Notes: generated from the sequence alone by a model not told the origin. A DNA stretch of 52,566 nucleotides from Curtanaerobium respiraculi (GCF_024609215.1 NZ_JANIPD030000004.1:1-52566), one strand, 5' to 3'; numbered from the stretch's first letter, positions 8,128 to 17,887 are shown. Numbers and translations: made by a program.

Positions 8128-9171
8128 TCAGAGCAGTCCGAGCAACGCGTCGACATCTTCGGGCCGCGTCGCCCAGCTGGTGCAGAGGCGGATGACGGTA
8201 TGCGCGTCGTCCAGCTTCCGGTCGAAGGCGAACACCACATGCTCCGCCAGCTCTTCCATGCGCGCATCGCCCACCACGAAGAACGTCTGGTTCGTGGGCG
8301 ACTCGATGTATATCCGGTACCCCTTGTCGTGCAACGCGGTACGGATGCGTTCCGCAGACTCGACCGCTACGCGGCCGAGCTCAAAATAGAGCCCATCGGT
8401 GAAGAGCGCGCCGAATTGCACCCCGAGCAGGCGCCCTTTCGCGAACAAGGCCCCATGCCGCTTGATGCGCGTGAAGAAGCGCGGCGCGGTGCCCGCCCGC
8501 GGGAACACGACCGCCTCGCCGCAGAGCGCCCCGCATTTCGTGCCGCCGATGTAGAAGGCGTCGGCGAGGCGCGCGAGATCGGGGAGGGACACGTCGTTTC
8601 CGGTGCACGCCAGGTCGTAGGCGAGCCGGGCGCCGTCGACGAACAGCTTCATCCCCGTCTGGCGGCACACAGCGGAAATCCCCTCCAGCTCAGCGAGCGA
8701 GTAGAGCGTGCCGTACTCGGTGGGCTGCGACAGGTACACCGCACCCGGCTCCACCATGTGCTCCCAATTGCCGTCCTCGTGCCAAGCATCCCAGCATTCG
8801 CGCACATCGGACGCGGCCAGCTTCCCCTCTGAGCTCGGCAGCGCGAGCACCTTATGCCCCGTCGCCTCGATGGCGCCCGCTTCGTGGACGTTCACATGCC
8901 CTGTCGCGGCGGCAACCACCCCTTGCCACGGCTCGAGCAGGGCGTCGATGACCACCTGGTTCGCCTGGGTGCCGCCTCCGACGAAATGGACCTCCCCATT
9001 CGGGCAGGCGCATGCGCCGAGGATTCGCCCCCGCGCATCCTCGCAAAACCGATCGGAGCCGTAGCCGGGCACGCTGACCATGTTGGTCTCGACGAGCGCC
9101 TGCAGCACGCGGGGGTGCGCGCCCTCCATGTAGTCGGGCGCGAAATACAATTTCTGATCAGGCGATTCCAT
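8128..9171 (-). CDS. Threonine-aldolase-like PLP enzyme (beta-eliminating lyase family)
   Basis: This 347-aa fold-type I PLP enzyme resembles low-specificity L-threonine aldolases, which cleave threonine to glycine and acetaldehyde. The likely PLP lysine is in YIGGTKCGAL, the PLP-phosphate region is GGGTQANQVVIDALL, and FVDGARLAYDL carries the cofactor aspartate. ATG at 9171 fits the family N-terminus (FAPDYMEGAHPRVL) and has AAGG about 12 nt upstream. The frame stays open for another 175 codons upstream, but that part is arginine-rich and overlaps ychF, so it is not used. It appears to be a single-gene unit. The exact substrate is uncertain. Confidence 0.85.
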   Translation of the reverse strand: MESPDQKLYFAPDYMEGAHPRVLQALVETNMVSVPGYGSDRFCEDARGRILGACACPNGEVHFVGGGTQANQVVIDALLEPWQGVVAAATGHVNVHEAGAIEATGHKVLALPSSEGKLAASDVRECWDAWHEDGNWEHMVEPGAVYLSQPTEYGTLYSLAELEGISAVCRQTGMKLFVDGARLAYDLACTGNDVSLPDLARLADAFYIGGTKCGALCGEAVVFPRAGTAPRFFTRIKRHGALFAKGRLLGVQFGALFTDGLYFELGRVAVESAERIRTALHDKGYRIYIESPTNQTFFVVGDARMEELAEHVVFAFDRKLDDAHTVIRLCTSWATRPEDVDALLGLL

Positions 9172-9475
9172 GCACCGCACCATCCTTTTCCCGCATTGCG
9201 ACTGCAAGCAGCCACCGCCGGGCGATGCCTTTGGCACGCGGCCCCGCCACGATGCTGACAGCATCTGCCACCAGGCGCTGCATCCTGCGGACCCCATTAT
9301 CCCCCAGCCGATGCCATCGATACCGAAGGGATCCGATTCCGCGATCCGCCAGGCCGGCTTCCGCGGTCCGCCGGTCTGGCTTTTGGACCGCCCTATGGGC
9401 TGAACGGATGCCAGGTGCCGCCAGAATCGGCCGCAGCATCGGCTGGTCCGACTGCCGGTAGGCAGACGGAACCTT
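9172..9475. other. Gene-free gap with a 15-bp palindrome
   Basis: No convincing gene or RNA is seen in these 304 bp. GATGCTG-A-CAGCATC at 9251-9265 is a perfect 15-bp dyad, 80-94 bp before the aldolase start. It could be an operator for that gene, but nothing else supports this. Confidence 0.4.
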
Positions 9476-10540
9476 CTAGATGTTGAACTTGAAGTGCATG
9501 ATGTCCCCGTCCTGCACCACGTAATCCTTGCCCTCCTGGCGCAGGCGGCCCGCGGCGCGGCATCCCGCCTCGCCGCCATAGGCATCGTAGTCCGAGAAGC
9601 TGGCGGTTTCCGCCTTGATGAAGCCGCGCTCGAAATCCGTATGGATGACGCCGGCCGCCTGCGGAGCCTTCGCCCCCACGGGAACGGTCCAGGCACGCGC
9701 CTCGTCGGGGCCGCTCGTGAAGAAGCTCTGCAGACCCAGCAGCTTGTACGCCTCGCGCACCAACCGGGCGAGGCCTCCTTCGGCCAAGCCCAGTGCCTTC
9801 AGGTATTCCTTGGCCTCGGCAGGATCGAGCTCCGCCAAGTCGGCCTCGATCTTCGCCGAGATGGGCACCGGCGCGGTCCCGTCGATTTCCGGCAGGTCGG
9901 CATCCATCTGATCTTCGTCCACGTTCGCGATGTAGAGCATAGGCTTCATGGTGAGCAGGTGCAGCCCGTACAGGGCCTCGACCTCGTCATCGGACAGGTC
10001 GAGCGTGCGGGCGCGATGGCCCTCATCCAGTCCTGCGAGCACCTTCTTCGCCGTGTCGAAGTTGATCTGCAGCGACTTATCGCGCTTGGCTTCTTTTTCC
10101 AAACGCGGCAGCGCCTTGCCGATGGTGGCGATATCGGCCAGGATGAGCTCGGTCTTGATGGTCTCCACGTCGCCCTGCGGGTCCACCTTCCCCGCTACGT
10201 GCACGACGTCGGGATCGCTGAAGAAGCGCACGACCTCGCAAATCGCATCGGTTTCGCGGATATTCGCCAAGAACTGGTTGCCCAAGCCCTCGCCTTTGCT
10301 GGCACCCTCCACCAAACCCGCGATGTCGACGAATTCCACAGTCGCGGGGATGACCCGCTTGGGCTTGTCGATCTCGGCAAGGCGGTCCAGCCGCGCATCG
10401 GGCACCGGCACAACGCCCACGTTCGGCTCGATGGTGGCGAAGGGGTAGTTCGCGGCGAGCCCGCCTTTGGCGGTAAGGGCCGTGAACAGGGTGGACTTAC
10501 CCACGTTGGGCAACCCGACGATGCCGATGGAAAGGGACAT
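9476..10540 (-). CDS. ychF: Redox-regulated ribosome-associated ATPase YchF
   Basis: YchF/OLA1 (354 aa) is a cytosolic Obg-family P-loop protein that prefers ATP and binds ribosomes. The P-loop is GLPNVGKS (9-16), with DIAGL at 72-76. The usual NKxD specificity motif is replaced by NVDED, as expected for this family. A C-terminal TGS-like domain ends DGDIMHFKFNI. ATG at 10540 follows CAGGAG. Confidence 0.97.
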   Translation of the reverse strand: MSLSIGIVGLPNVGKSTLFTALTAKGGLAANYPFATIEPNVGVVPVPDARLDRLAEIDKPKRVIPATVEFVDIAGLVEGASKGEGLGNQFLANIRETDAICEVVRFFSDPDVVHVAGKVDPQGDVETIKTELILADIATIGKALPRLEKEAKRDKSLQINFDTAKKVLAGLDEGHRARTLDLSDDEVEALYGLHLLTMKPMLYIANVDEDQMDADLPEIDGTAPVPISAKIEADLAELDPAEAKEYLKALGLAEGGLARLVREAYKLLGLQSFFTSGPDEARAWTVPVGAKAPQAAGVIHTDFERGFIKAETASFSDYDAYGGEAGCRAAGRLRQEGKDYVVQDGDIMHFKFNI

Positions 10541-10566
10541 GCGAACACTCCTGTATAACGAACGAA

Positions 10567-10588
10567 CGCCCGCGCATTTGCACGGGCG
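10567..10588 (-). terminator. Terminator downstream of the sodium symporter gene
   Basis: CGCCCG (10567-10572) pairs with CGGGCG (10583-10588), with an extra inner GC/GC pair. On the minus strand the stem is followed by TTCGTTCGTTAT. It is short, so moderate confidence. Confidence 0.5.
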
Positions 10589-10650
10589 CCGTCATTTTAG
10601 CAGATGCGTACTCTGGCGCCGTCGCGAACGCGCCACAAACAGCCCATCTC

Positions 10651-12030
10651 CTACACGCTGATGAGGCCCAGCTGCGAGATGATATTCGCCACCAGGATCA
10701 CGATGAGCAAGATGGGTGCCACGTACTTGATCATGAGAACCCAAGCCTTCTCGAATTTGAACGGCGAGGATTGCTTGATCTCCTCCGCCAGCACGCCGGG
10801 TTTGATGACCCAGCCCACGAACCACACGGTAAGCAGCGCGACGATGGGCATGATGATGGAATTGCTGATGAAATCGAAGAAATCGAGCAGCGTGGTGCCC
10901 TTCCCCATCGGCTCGATGAACGAAAGCCCGTTGTAACCGAGGTTGATGAAGATGCCCGCCAGCACCACGATGATGATGACCGTGATGAGGCTCTTGCGTC
11001 GGGACCAGTTCGCGCCGTCGGCGATGATGGACACGTTGGCTTCGATCAGGGAGATGGCGCTGGTGAGCGCGGCGAAGAACACGAGCAGGAAGAACGCGAA
11101 CCCGATCAGCGGGGCGACGCCGCCCATCTGCTCGAACACGCCGGGAAGCGTGATGAACATGAGGGAGGGGCCCGCCTTGGCGGCCACGGCATCGGCGGAT
11201 CCCAGGGCGATGAACGTCGCGGGGACGATCATGAGGCCGGCGAGCAGCGAGACCGTCAGGTCCGCCCCGCCGATCCATGCCACGCTATGGGGCAGATTCT
11301 CCTTCTTCTCAAGGTAGCTGCCGTACGTGACCATGATGGCCATGGCAAGCGACAGGCTGTAGAACATCTGACCCAGAGCCCCGATGACTAGCTCGGGCGA
11401 GAATTTGGAAAAATCGGGCGTGAAATAATACGCGATGCCATCCGCGGCGCCCGGCCAAGTCGCCACGTAGATGGCGATACCGAGGGCGGCGACGATGAGC
11501 AAGGGCATCATGACCAGGTTGGCTTTCTCGATGCCGCCCTTCACGCCCAAGGACACCACGAGGAAGGCGGCCGCCATGAAGACGAGCATGAACAAGAACG
11601 AGCTGTCGTTGCTCGAGATGAAGTTGACGAAGAAATCGCCGCCGTCCGCCATGGTCGACGGGGCATTGGTCAGGTAGCTGACCATGTATTTGGTGACCCA
11701 GCCGCCGATGATGCAGTAGTACGGCGTGATGATGAACGGAACCGCGGCGGAAAGCACGCCGATGAACTTATACTTCCTGCCGAAGGAGCTGTACGCCCCG
11801 ATCACCGACTGCCCCGTCTTGCGACCGAGCGAGGTTTCCAACAGCAGCATGGAGACGCCGAACGTGAAGACGAGCACGATGTACGTGAGGATGAACATCC
11901 CGCCGCCGTATTTGGCGGCAAGATAGGGGAAGCGCCACATGTTCCCCAGGCCGACGGCGCTCGCCGCCGCGGACAATATGAACATCCATTTCCCGGACCA
12001 CGAGGCGCGGTCGATAGCTTTTTCTACCAT
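10651..12030 (-). CDS. Sodium:neurotransmitter symporter (NSS/SNF) family transporter
   Basis: This integral membrane protein of about 459 aa has 11-12 helices. It has the NSS helix-1 signature GLGNMWRFPYLAAKYGGG, which forms the sodium and substrate site in LeuT. Bacterial members import amino acids with sodium; the substrate is not predictable here. ATG at 12030 is chosen; a TTG two codons earlier is an alternative. The gene stands alone between ychF and truA with a terminator behind it and a clear -10 in front. Confidence 0.93.
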   Translation of the reverse strand: MVEKAIDRASWSGKWMFILSAAASAVGLGNMWRFPYLAAKYGGGMFILTYIVLVFTFGVSMLLLETSLGRKTGQSVIGAYSSFGRKYKFIGVLSAAVPFIITPYYCIIGGWVTKYMVSYLTNAPSTMADGGDFFVNFISSNDSSFLFMLVFMAAAFLVVSLGVKGGIEKANLVMMPLLIVAALGIAIYVATWPGAADGIAYYFTPDFSKFSPELVIGALGQMFYSLSLAMAIMVTYGSYLEKKENLPHSVAWIGGADLTVSLLAGLMIVPATFIALGSADAVAAKAGPSLMFITLPGVFEQMGGVAPLIGFAFFLLVFFAALTSAISLIEANVSIIADGANWSRRKSLITVIIIVVLAGIFINLGYNGLSFIEPMGKGTTLLDFFDFISNSIIMPIVALLTVWFVGWVIKPGVLAEEIKQSSPFKFEKAWVLMIKYVAPILLIVILVANIISQLGLISV

Positions 12031-12072
12031 GGTCAATCCGTTTTCCCGTCTGGCTTATACATAGTAGGCGTG

Positions 12073-12078
12073 ATTATA
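12073..12078 (-). promoter_or_regulatory. -10 box of the symporter gene
   Basis: A consensus TATAAT on the minus strand (12078 to 12073) lies 42 bp upstream of the symporter ATG. TTTACA upstream is at a long 20-bp spacing, so the -35 assignment is uncertain. Confidence 0.6.
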
Positions 12079-12292
12079 GACGATATTCGTTGCCATTCTG
12101 TAAAGAGCTGGAACTCAACGTTTCCCCCGCATACACGGCACGGTCACGGCTGAATTCGCGCCGTTCGCGGCAGGGTGCTATGGAACCCCTTTGCCGCCGC
12201 ACGTCCGGAACAGGCTTGATGCACTGGGGGGATGGAGACGAAGATCGTGCCCGATCGACGGCGGGGCAAACCCGGTCGAATCGATCCGAAGC

Positions 12293-13261
12293 TCAGGCTC
12301 CATCCGCCCAACGCAGGGATTCGTACGCCACGCCCCAGAACACGAGGCCGCTTGCAGGCGCCTTCTCGCCCGCCGCCTTCCGGTCGCGCGCGGCAAGGGC
12401 CTCGTCCACCCATCCCGGGTCGCGCAGCCCGCGCCCCACGGCGGCCAACGTGCCCGCGATCGTGCGGACCATGCTGTGCAGGAAGCTGCTCCCCTCAACG
12501 GTAAGGCAGATCAGCTCATCGCCCGCCACTTCAACCGGAGCGACCTCGCACCGCATGAGGTTGCGGCGCGTCGGCTTGCCGATGGCGCTCGATAGCAGGC
12601 AAAAGCTCTTGAAATCGTGTTCGCCGATCAGGTAGGAGGCGCCGGCGTTCATGGCATCGATGTCGAGGTCGGCGCAACGCAGGTGCCAGCAGAAATCATG
12701 CATGACGAGAGGCGGCGCGGAAGCCGTGCTGATGAAATAGCGGTACTCGCGGCTTTTCGCATCGAACCGCGCGGAGAATCCGTCGGGCGCCTGTTGCACC
12801 GCGCGCACCCCGATGGTTTCGGGCGTGAGGGCGTTCAGCGAGCGCAGCAGCGTGCGAGCCGTGCGCTGCTCCGATTCGCTATCTGAAACATCGAATGACA
12901 CCACCTGGCCGCGTGCGTGCACGCCGGCATCGGTGCGCCCCGCGCACGTGGTGGGCACAGGTCGCCGATACAGGGTCTCGAGTGCCCGTTCGAGCTCCCC
13001 TTGGACGGTAACGATTTGGCGCTTCTTCCGGGACCCGCCCGAGGAAGTCGGCGAAGCCGGCTCTGGCGAGCATCCGGGATGCGATCGGCGGAGGGGGGCG
13101 GCCTTTGCGACGCCCCCGATGTTGAGGGGACTCTGCGTGCTGCCGGAGACGGTCGCAGCGCCGGCCGTTCCGATGTCCGTGAGAACGTCGGAGCATTTCT
13201 GCTTGGCGAATCCGTTGAACGGCGCGCCGTGGTACTGCACAAGGAGCGCGATGGTGGGCAC
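12293..13261 (-). CDS. truA: tRNA pseudouridine(38-40) synthase TruA with inserted segment
   Basis: TruA isomerises uridines 38-40 in the tRNA anticodon arm. The catalytic motif CAGRTDAGVHARGQV (Asp111) and a normal C-terminal half are present. The GTG start at 13261 follows the dnaE stop by one base and gives VPTIALLVQYHGAPFNGFAKQ, a proper TruA N-terminus. At 322 aa it is longer than usual (about 250-270). The extra length is a Ser/Pro/Gly-rich, basic stretch at about residues 22-84, between the first strand region and TVQGELERAL. It is translated in frame and probably forms a surface loop. It is likely cotranscribed with dnaE. Confidence 0.93.
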   Translation of the reverse strand: MPTIALLVQYHGAPFNGFAKQKCSDVLTDIGTAGAATVSGSTQSPLNIGGVAKAAPLRRSHPGCSPEPASPTSSGGSRKKRQIVTVQGELERALETLYRRPVPTTCAGRTDAGVHARGQVVSFDVSDSESEQRTARTLLRSLNALTPETIGVRAVQQAPDGFSARFDAKSREYRYFISTASAPPLVMHDFCWHLRCADLDIDAMNAGASYLIGEHDFKSFCLLSSAIGKPTRRNLMRCEVAPVEVAGDELICLTVEGSSFLHSMVRTIAGTLAAVGRGLRDPGWVDEALAARDRKAAGEKAPASGLVFWGVAYESLRWADGA

Positions 13262-13262
13262 G

Positions 13263-16200
13263 TTACGACGCCTTGCCCCACACCTTGCGGCCGAACAGCG
13301 ATTGCAGCTCGCTGTACAGCCCGCCGTTGCGCACATCCACCCCGCACGGCAGGACGCCGCGAAGCACCTTGCCGTCGGGTTGGCGGACTAGAAGCACGGC
13401 ACCGTCGCCGCCAGGATATTTCCTCATGATCCCGGAGAGGAACTGCATGGCGCTTTGGGACAGGTCTGCCGCGCGCACGTCGATCTCCAGCGTGCGCTGC
13501 GCATCGTCCGCCTGGTTCTCGTCCAGCTCGAGCCGCTCCACCTCGAACGCCATCAACTGGTTGCGATCCCCCACCTCGTACTTGCCTTTCACCTGCACGA
13601 TCGCGTCCTCCTGGATGGCGTCGGCATAATCCTCGTACTTGAAGCAGATCGCCTCCACGTGCCCGGTCGTATCCTCCAGCGTGAAGGTCGCCATGCGCGT
13701 GCCCTTCTTGGTAAGCTTCGTCACCACGCTGCTGATCATGCCCACGAACGTGGCGTTCTTGATGTCGTGCGTGCGTTCGGCCAGGTCGGACAGCTGGAAT
13801 TTGCTCAACCGCCGCAGCGTGCGCGCATACGGCCTCAAGGGGTGGTCCGACACGTATATCTTCAGGATCTCCTTCTCGAAGGCGAGCTTGGTCCGCTTAT
13901 CCCATTCGTCGCCGTCGGGCTCGGGGACCTCTTCCGAGAATCCGGAATCCGGTTCGTCGGCGAAGAGGTCGAACATGCTCGTCTGCCCCGAATCGCGATC
14001 CTTCTGACGCTTTGCGGCGCTTTCCAGCAACGGCGTCTCGTCGATGAAGTGCATGCACTGCTTGCGGGGATAACCCGTGCTGTCGAACGCGCCCGCCTTG
14101 ATGAGGGCTTCGAGCGTCTTGCGGTTGTAGCACTTCGAGTCCAGGCGGTTCACGAAATCATGCAGGCTGGAATAAGGGCCGTTCTTCTCGCGTTCGGCGA
14201 CGATCTCCTCCACAACTTTCTCTCCCACGCCGCGCACGCCGGCCAGGCCGAAGCGCACACCTTCATCCACCGGGGTAAACTCAAGGTTCGACTCGTTTAT
14301 GTCGGGAGGCAGCACGCGGATGCCGCTGGCGTTGCAGCTGGCGATGTAGTGGATCAGCTTGTCGGAGTTGCCCAGGTAGCTGGACAGCACCGCGGCCATG
14401 AACTCGTTCGGGTAATGCGCCTTCAGATACGCGGTGCGCATGACCAGCACCGCGTAGCAGGCGCTGTGCGACTTGTTGAACGCGTACTCGGCGAACTTCT
14501 TGGCATCCGACCAGATCTTCTTGGAGACCTCCAACGAGTAGCCGTTTTCGACCGCGCCGTTGTTCCAGTCGTCTTCCAAGGCGTTCATGATCTCGATCTT
14601 CTTCTTGCCCATGGCCTTGCGCAGCTTGTCGGCCTTGCCGGCGGAAAATCCGCTCATGACCATGGAGATCTGCATCAGCTGCTCTTGGTAGACGATGGTG
14701 CCATACGTTTCCTCCAGCACGGGACGCAGGCGCTTGTCGTAATACGCCACGGGCTTCCGTCCGCTCACGCGGTCCACGTAGTCATCCACGAAACCGTTCT
14801 GCAACGGGCCCGGGCGGTTGAGTGCGATGGATGCGACGATGTCGGAAAACCGGCGCGGCTTCATGCGCGCGAACAGCGTGACGTACAGGTTGCCTTCCAC
14901 TTGGAACAGGCCGTCCATGTTGCCGCCGCACATGAGGTCGAAGCTCTTCTCGTCGTCCAGGGGGATGCGGCTGGGGTCGATGTCGATGCCGTGGCGGCGC
15001 TTGACGTTCTCGCACGCGCGGCTGATCACGCCCAGGGTGCGCAGCCCTAGGAAGTCCATCTTCAGAAGGCCCAGCTCGGGCGTGAAGTGACCGTCGTACT
15101 GGGTGATGATGCCGCCGCCCTTGGTGTCCCGTTTCACGGGCACGTGGTCGCTCATAGGATCGCGGCAGATGATGGTCGCGCACGCATGCACGCCCTCGCC
15201 GCGGACCTTGCCTTCGATGCTCATCGCAGCATCCAGCACGCGTTTGCTGTCGGGTTCGTTCTCATATGCCGCTTTAAGATCCGGATTGGTTTCCAGTGCG
15301 CCCTGGATCTTGATGCCCAGCTCGTCTCCGATCAACTTGCACAGGCGGTCGCCCACGCCGTACGGGTAGCCCAGCACGCGGGCCGCGTCGCGCACGGCGT
15401 TCTTCGCCTGCAGCTTGCCGAAGGTGATCACGCCCGCGATATGGTCCTCGCCGTAGAATTCGCGCACGTGATTGATCACGTCGCCGCGATGGGCATCGTC
15501 GAAGTCGACGTCGATATCGGGCATCTCCACGCGTTCCTCGGAAAGGAAGCGCTCGAACAGCAAACCGTACGGGAGCGGATCGAGGTCGGTGATCTCCATA
15601 GCGTACGTGACAATGGAGCCCGCCGCGCTGCCACGGCCCGGGCCGACGCCGATGCCGTGGCTCTTCGCCCATATGATGTACTCCTGCACGATGAGGAAGT
15701 AGGCGGCGAACCCTTGCTTGATGATGACACCGCTCTCGTGCTCGTAGCGCTCTACCACGTCCTGGCGGGTTTCGCGGAGCTCCTCGAGCGTGGAGGCCTT
15801 GCCTTCGCCGTAGCGTTTGATCAGGCCGCTCTCGCATTGCTTGCGGAACCAGCTGACCTCGCTCTCCCCTTCGGGAACGGGGAATTTCGGCAGGATGCTG
15901 TCGCGCTCCAGAACGACGTTGCACTTCTCCGCGATCTCCACCGTGGTGTCGCATGCCTCCGGAAAATCGCGCAGCGCTTCGCGCATCTCCTCCTCGCTCT
16001 TCATGTAGAACTGGTCGGAGCTGAACCGCATGCGGTTCGTGTCGTCCACCTGGCTGCCCGTGCCGATGCATAGGATCAGGTCTTGGGCTTGCGCCTCGTC
16101 ATGCGTAAGATAGTGGAAATCATTGGTGGCGACCGTCTTGCAGCCCACCTCCCGGGCGACCCTCGTCAGCTGCACGTTCAGATCGTGCTGCGTTGTGCCG

Positions 16201-16760
16201 TGGTCGGTCACCACGCCCTGATCCTGCAGCTCGACGTAGAAGTCACCCGGCTCGAAGCAGCTGGCAAGCTTGCGCGTCCAGTCCACCGCGTCCTGGTACT
16301 GTCCGTCGTCCAAAAGGCGCGGGACGATGCCGGCGATGCAAGCGGTGGTCCCGATGAGGCCCTTCCCGTACTTCTGCAGCATGCTGAACGTCGTGCGGGG
16401 CTTGTAGTAGAAGTTGTCGACGTGCGATTCGCTGCATAGTTTCACGAGGTTGTGATAGCCCTCGTTGGTCTTCGCCAGTAGGATCATGTGGTATAGGCGC
16501 GGCTTCCCCTCGCGCTTCAGCTGCTCGTCGGTGGTGAAGTACACCTCGCACCCGAAGATGGGCTTGACTTCTTGCCCCGTCTCCTTCTTCAGGGAATTGC
16601 AGGCATCCTCGAGCTCCGGAATGCCCGACATGACGCCGTGGTCGGTGATGGCCACCGCCGGCATGCCCAGGTCGGCAGCACGCCTGACCATGCTTTTGAC
16701 CTTGGTCGCCCCGTCGAGCAACGAGTATTCGGTGTGGTTGTGCAGATGTACGAACGCCAT
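13263..16760 (-). CDS. dnaE: DNA polymerase III subunit alpha
   Basis: This replicative polymerase of 1165 aa has an N-terminal PHP domain (HLHNHTEYSLLDG) and catalytic aspartates in PDIDVDFDD (414-422). A helix-hairpin-helix region and the OB-fold (FVGMISSVVTKL) follow. The C-terminus is full length for the DnaE1 type. ATG at 16760 follows GGGAG. truA follows directly. Upstream lies the RAYT element, so the dnaE promoter must lie in 16761-16880 or beyond; TAGAAT at 16796-16801 is a possible -10. Confidence 0.97.
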   Translation of the reverse strand: MAFVHLHNHTEYSLLDGATKVKSMVRRAADLGMPAVAITDHGVMSGIPELEDACNSLKKETGQEVKPIFGCEVYFTTDEQLKREGKPRLYHMILLAKTNEGYHNLVKLCSESHVDNFYYKPRTTFSMLQKYGKGLIGTTACIAGIVPRLLDDGQYQDAVDWTRKLASCFEPGDFYVELQDQGVVTDHGTTQHDLNVQLTRVAREVGCKTVATNDFHYLTHDEAQAQDLILCIGTGSQVDDTNRMRFSSDQFYMKSEEEMREALRDFPEACDTTVEIAEKCNVVLERDSILPKFPVPEGESEVSWFRKQCESGLIKRYGEGKASTLEELRETRQDVVERYEHESGVIIKQGFAAYFLIVQEYIIWAKSHGIGVGPGRGSAAGSIVTYAMEITDLDPLPYGLLFERFLSEERVEMPDIDVDFDDAHRGDVINHVREFYGEDHIAGVITFGKLQAKNAVRDAARVLGYPYGVGDRLCKLIGDELGIKIQGALETNPDLKAAYENEPDSKRVLDAAMSIEGKVRGEGVHACATIICRDPMSDHVPVKRDTKGGGIITQYDGHFTPELGLLKMDFLGLRTLGVISRACENVKRRHGIDIDPSRIPLDDEKSFDLMCGGNMDGLFQVEGNLYVTLFARMKPRRFSDIVASIALNRPGPLQNGFVDDYVDRVSGRKPVAYYDKRLRPVLEETYGTIVYQEQLMQISMVMSGFSAGKADKLRKAMGKKKIEIMNALEDDWNNGAVENGYSLEVSKKIWSDAKKFAEYAFNKSHSACYAVLVMRTAYLKAHYPNEFMAAVLSSYLGNSDKLIHYIASCNASGIRVLPPDINESNLEFTPVDEGVRFGLAGVRGVGEKVVEEIVAEREKNGPYSSLHDFVNRLDSKCYNRKTLEALIKAGAFDSTGYPRKQCMHFIDETPLLESAAKRQKDRDSGQTSMFDLFADEPDSGFSEEVPEPDGDEWDKRTKLAFEKEILKIYVSDHPLRPYARTLRRLSKFQLSDLAERTHDIKNATFVGMISSVVTKLTKKGTRMATFTLEDTTGHVEAICFKYEDYADAIQEDAIVQVKGKYEVGDRNQLMAFEVERLELDENQADDAQRTLEIDVRAADLSQSAMQFLSGIMRKYPGGDGAVLLVRQPDGKVLRGVLPCGVDVRNGGLYSELQSLFGRKVWGKAS

Positions 16761-16877
16761 AGATGTGCTCCCGAAATCGTGTGTGTGTCGAAGCTATTCT
16801 AGCAGCGCCGGCGCAGACGGCGCCATCGGTTTTGCCGCCGTCCATATGAAAGCTTCGAGTCTCGGCATGCGTGCAAA

Positions 16878-17867
16878 GACAAAAGGGGCCGGGGCCGAAG
16901 GGGCCGTAGACTTTTGTCACAGGCCGGACAAAGGGGCCGTAGACTTTTGTCACATCCGTTTCCTGCTGGCATTGTAGATCACTGAGCGTCCTATGCCTGT
17001 CAACCGTTCAATCTGCCTGATGCTAAAACCAAAAACGAGAAGCTTGCCGAGCTGCTCGTCCCGATCAGTTTTCGACAGTGTCTTCAAGCTCGTCGCGGTA
17101 TTGGGCGAGACTATTCTATCGGCGACTTTCCTCGCTTGTTCGTCATCCAGCCTGCCGCTCCTGCCATGCTCGGTCAGGCGAATAGGCGCAGGCTTGTCCT
17201 CCTCATGAAAGGACACGAAAGCCTGTTTATTCCCAAAAAGATCCAAGACGAAATTCGTATCGCATATTTTTGCTCTGCTCATGTACTCATGGTAGCTCGA
17301 CCATTCGTAGTCCCCTGCTTGAGCGATTCCAGCTTCTTGGGGATTCAGATGAATGTAACGTACGACATCAAGCAAGTACGCTTCATCATTTATTGGCTCA
17401 CTAAAGTATCTGCCCTGAAAAACATGGCCGACATGTCCATATTTCGAGTTAAACCACCGCGCGTAGTCAGACAAAACTGACTTCATGGCTTTCGGAAGGA
17501 CCCCGAAATCGATCTGAAGAAGCAAATGAACATGATTGCTCATAAGACAATACGCGAGCACCGATGCGCCATTGTCGTCGAAAACTCGTTTGGCTCTGTC
17601 CAAAAAATACTGCCTGCCATCATTGTCTTCGAAAATAATCTGTCGGCCTGCGCCCCGTGCAGTCGCGTGGTACAAATCGAAACTGCTTTGCATCCTTGGC
17701 GCCCGCGGCATAGTCTCCCCCCCTCTCGATCCGATTTCATAACTCTACCAGAAGCCGACGAGAAAGGACCACGGGCAAAGGGACGAAAGGAGACATACCG
17801 GACAGAGGTGACAAAGAGACTAAGGAACCGGAACGGATGACAAAAGTCTACGGTACCTTTGTCCGTA
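16878..17867. mobile_element. RAYT gene with flanking REP-like hairpins
   Basis: The transposase gene is bracketed by inverted copies of one hairpin repeat. Two identical 23-bp units lie at 16898-16920 and 16931-16953, and an inverted copy lies at 17835-17864. Each carries GACAAA...TTTGTC arms around a loop containing AGTCTACGG in one orientation. A further arm at 16878-16885 pairs with 16911-16918. The RAYT stop codon is inside the unit at 16931-16953. The whole lies between dnaE and the ATP synthase operon. Confidence 0.75.
16950..17711 (-). CDS. REP-associated tyrosine transposase (IS200/Y1 family, RAYT)
   Basis: This 253-aa protein has a Y1-type HUH nuclease domain. The metal-binding motif NHVHLLLQ is near residues 58-65, after the strand SVLAYCLMS; the catalytic tyrosine is probably one of those in YARWFNSKYGHVGHVFQGRYF or further on. 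The C-terminal part (SIRQIERLTGIGRSVIYNASR) looks like a helix-turn-helix, as in many RAYTs. These proteins act on REP hairpins rather than on classical terminal repeats. ATG at 17711 follows a GGGGGGGAG site. It appears intact and is the only transposase seen. Confidence 0.88.
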   Translation of the reverse strand: MPRAPRMQSSFDLYHATARGAGRQIIFEDNDGRQYFLDRAKRVFDDNGASVLAYCLMSNHVHLLLQIDFGVLPKAMKSVLSDYARWFNSKYGHVGHVFQGRYFSEPINDEAYLLDVVRYIHLNPQEAGIAQAGDYEWSSYHEYMSRAKICDTNFVLDLFGNKQAFVSFHEEDKPAPIRLTEHGRSGRLDDEQARKVADRIVSPNTATSLKTLSKTDRDEQLGKLLVFGFSIRQIERLTGIGRSVIYNASRKRM

Positions 17868-17887
17868 TGTCCACGGTACGGCACACA

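Noticed and set aside
9172-9696. In-frame N-terminal extension of the aldolase-like protein
   Set aside because: It is arginine/serine-rich, overlaps ychF and adds nothing to the family fold; ATG at 9171 matches the family N-terminus.
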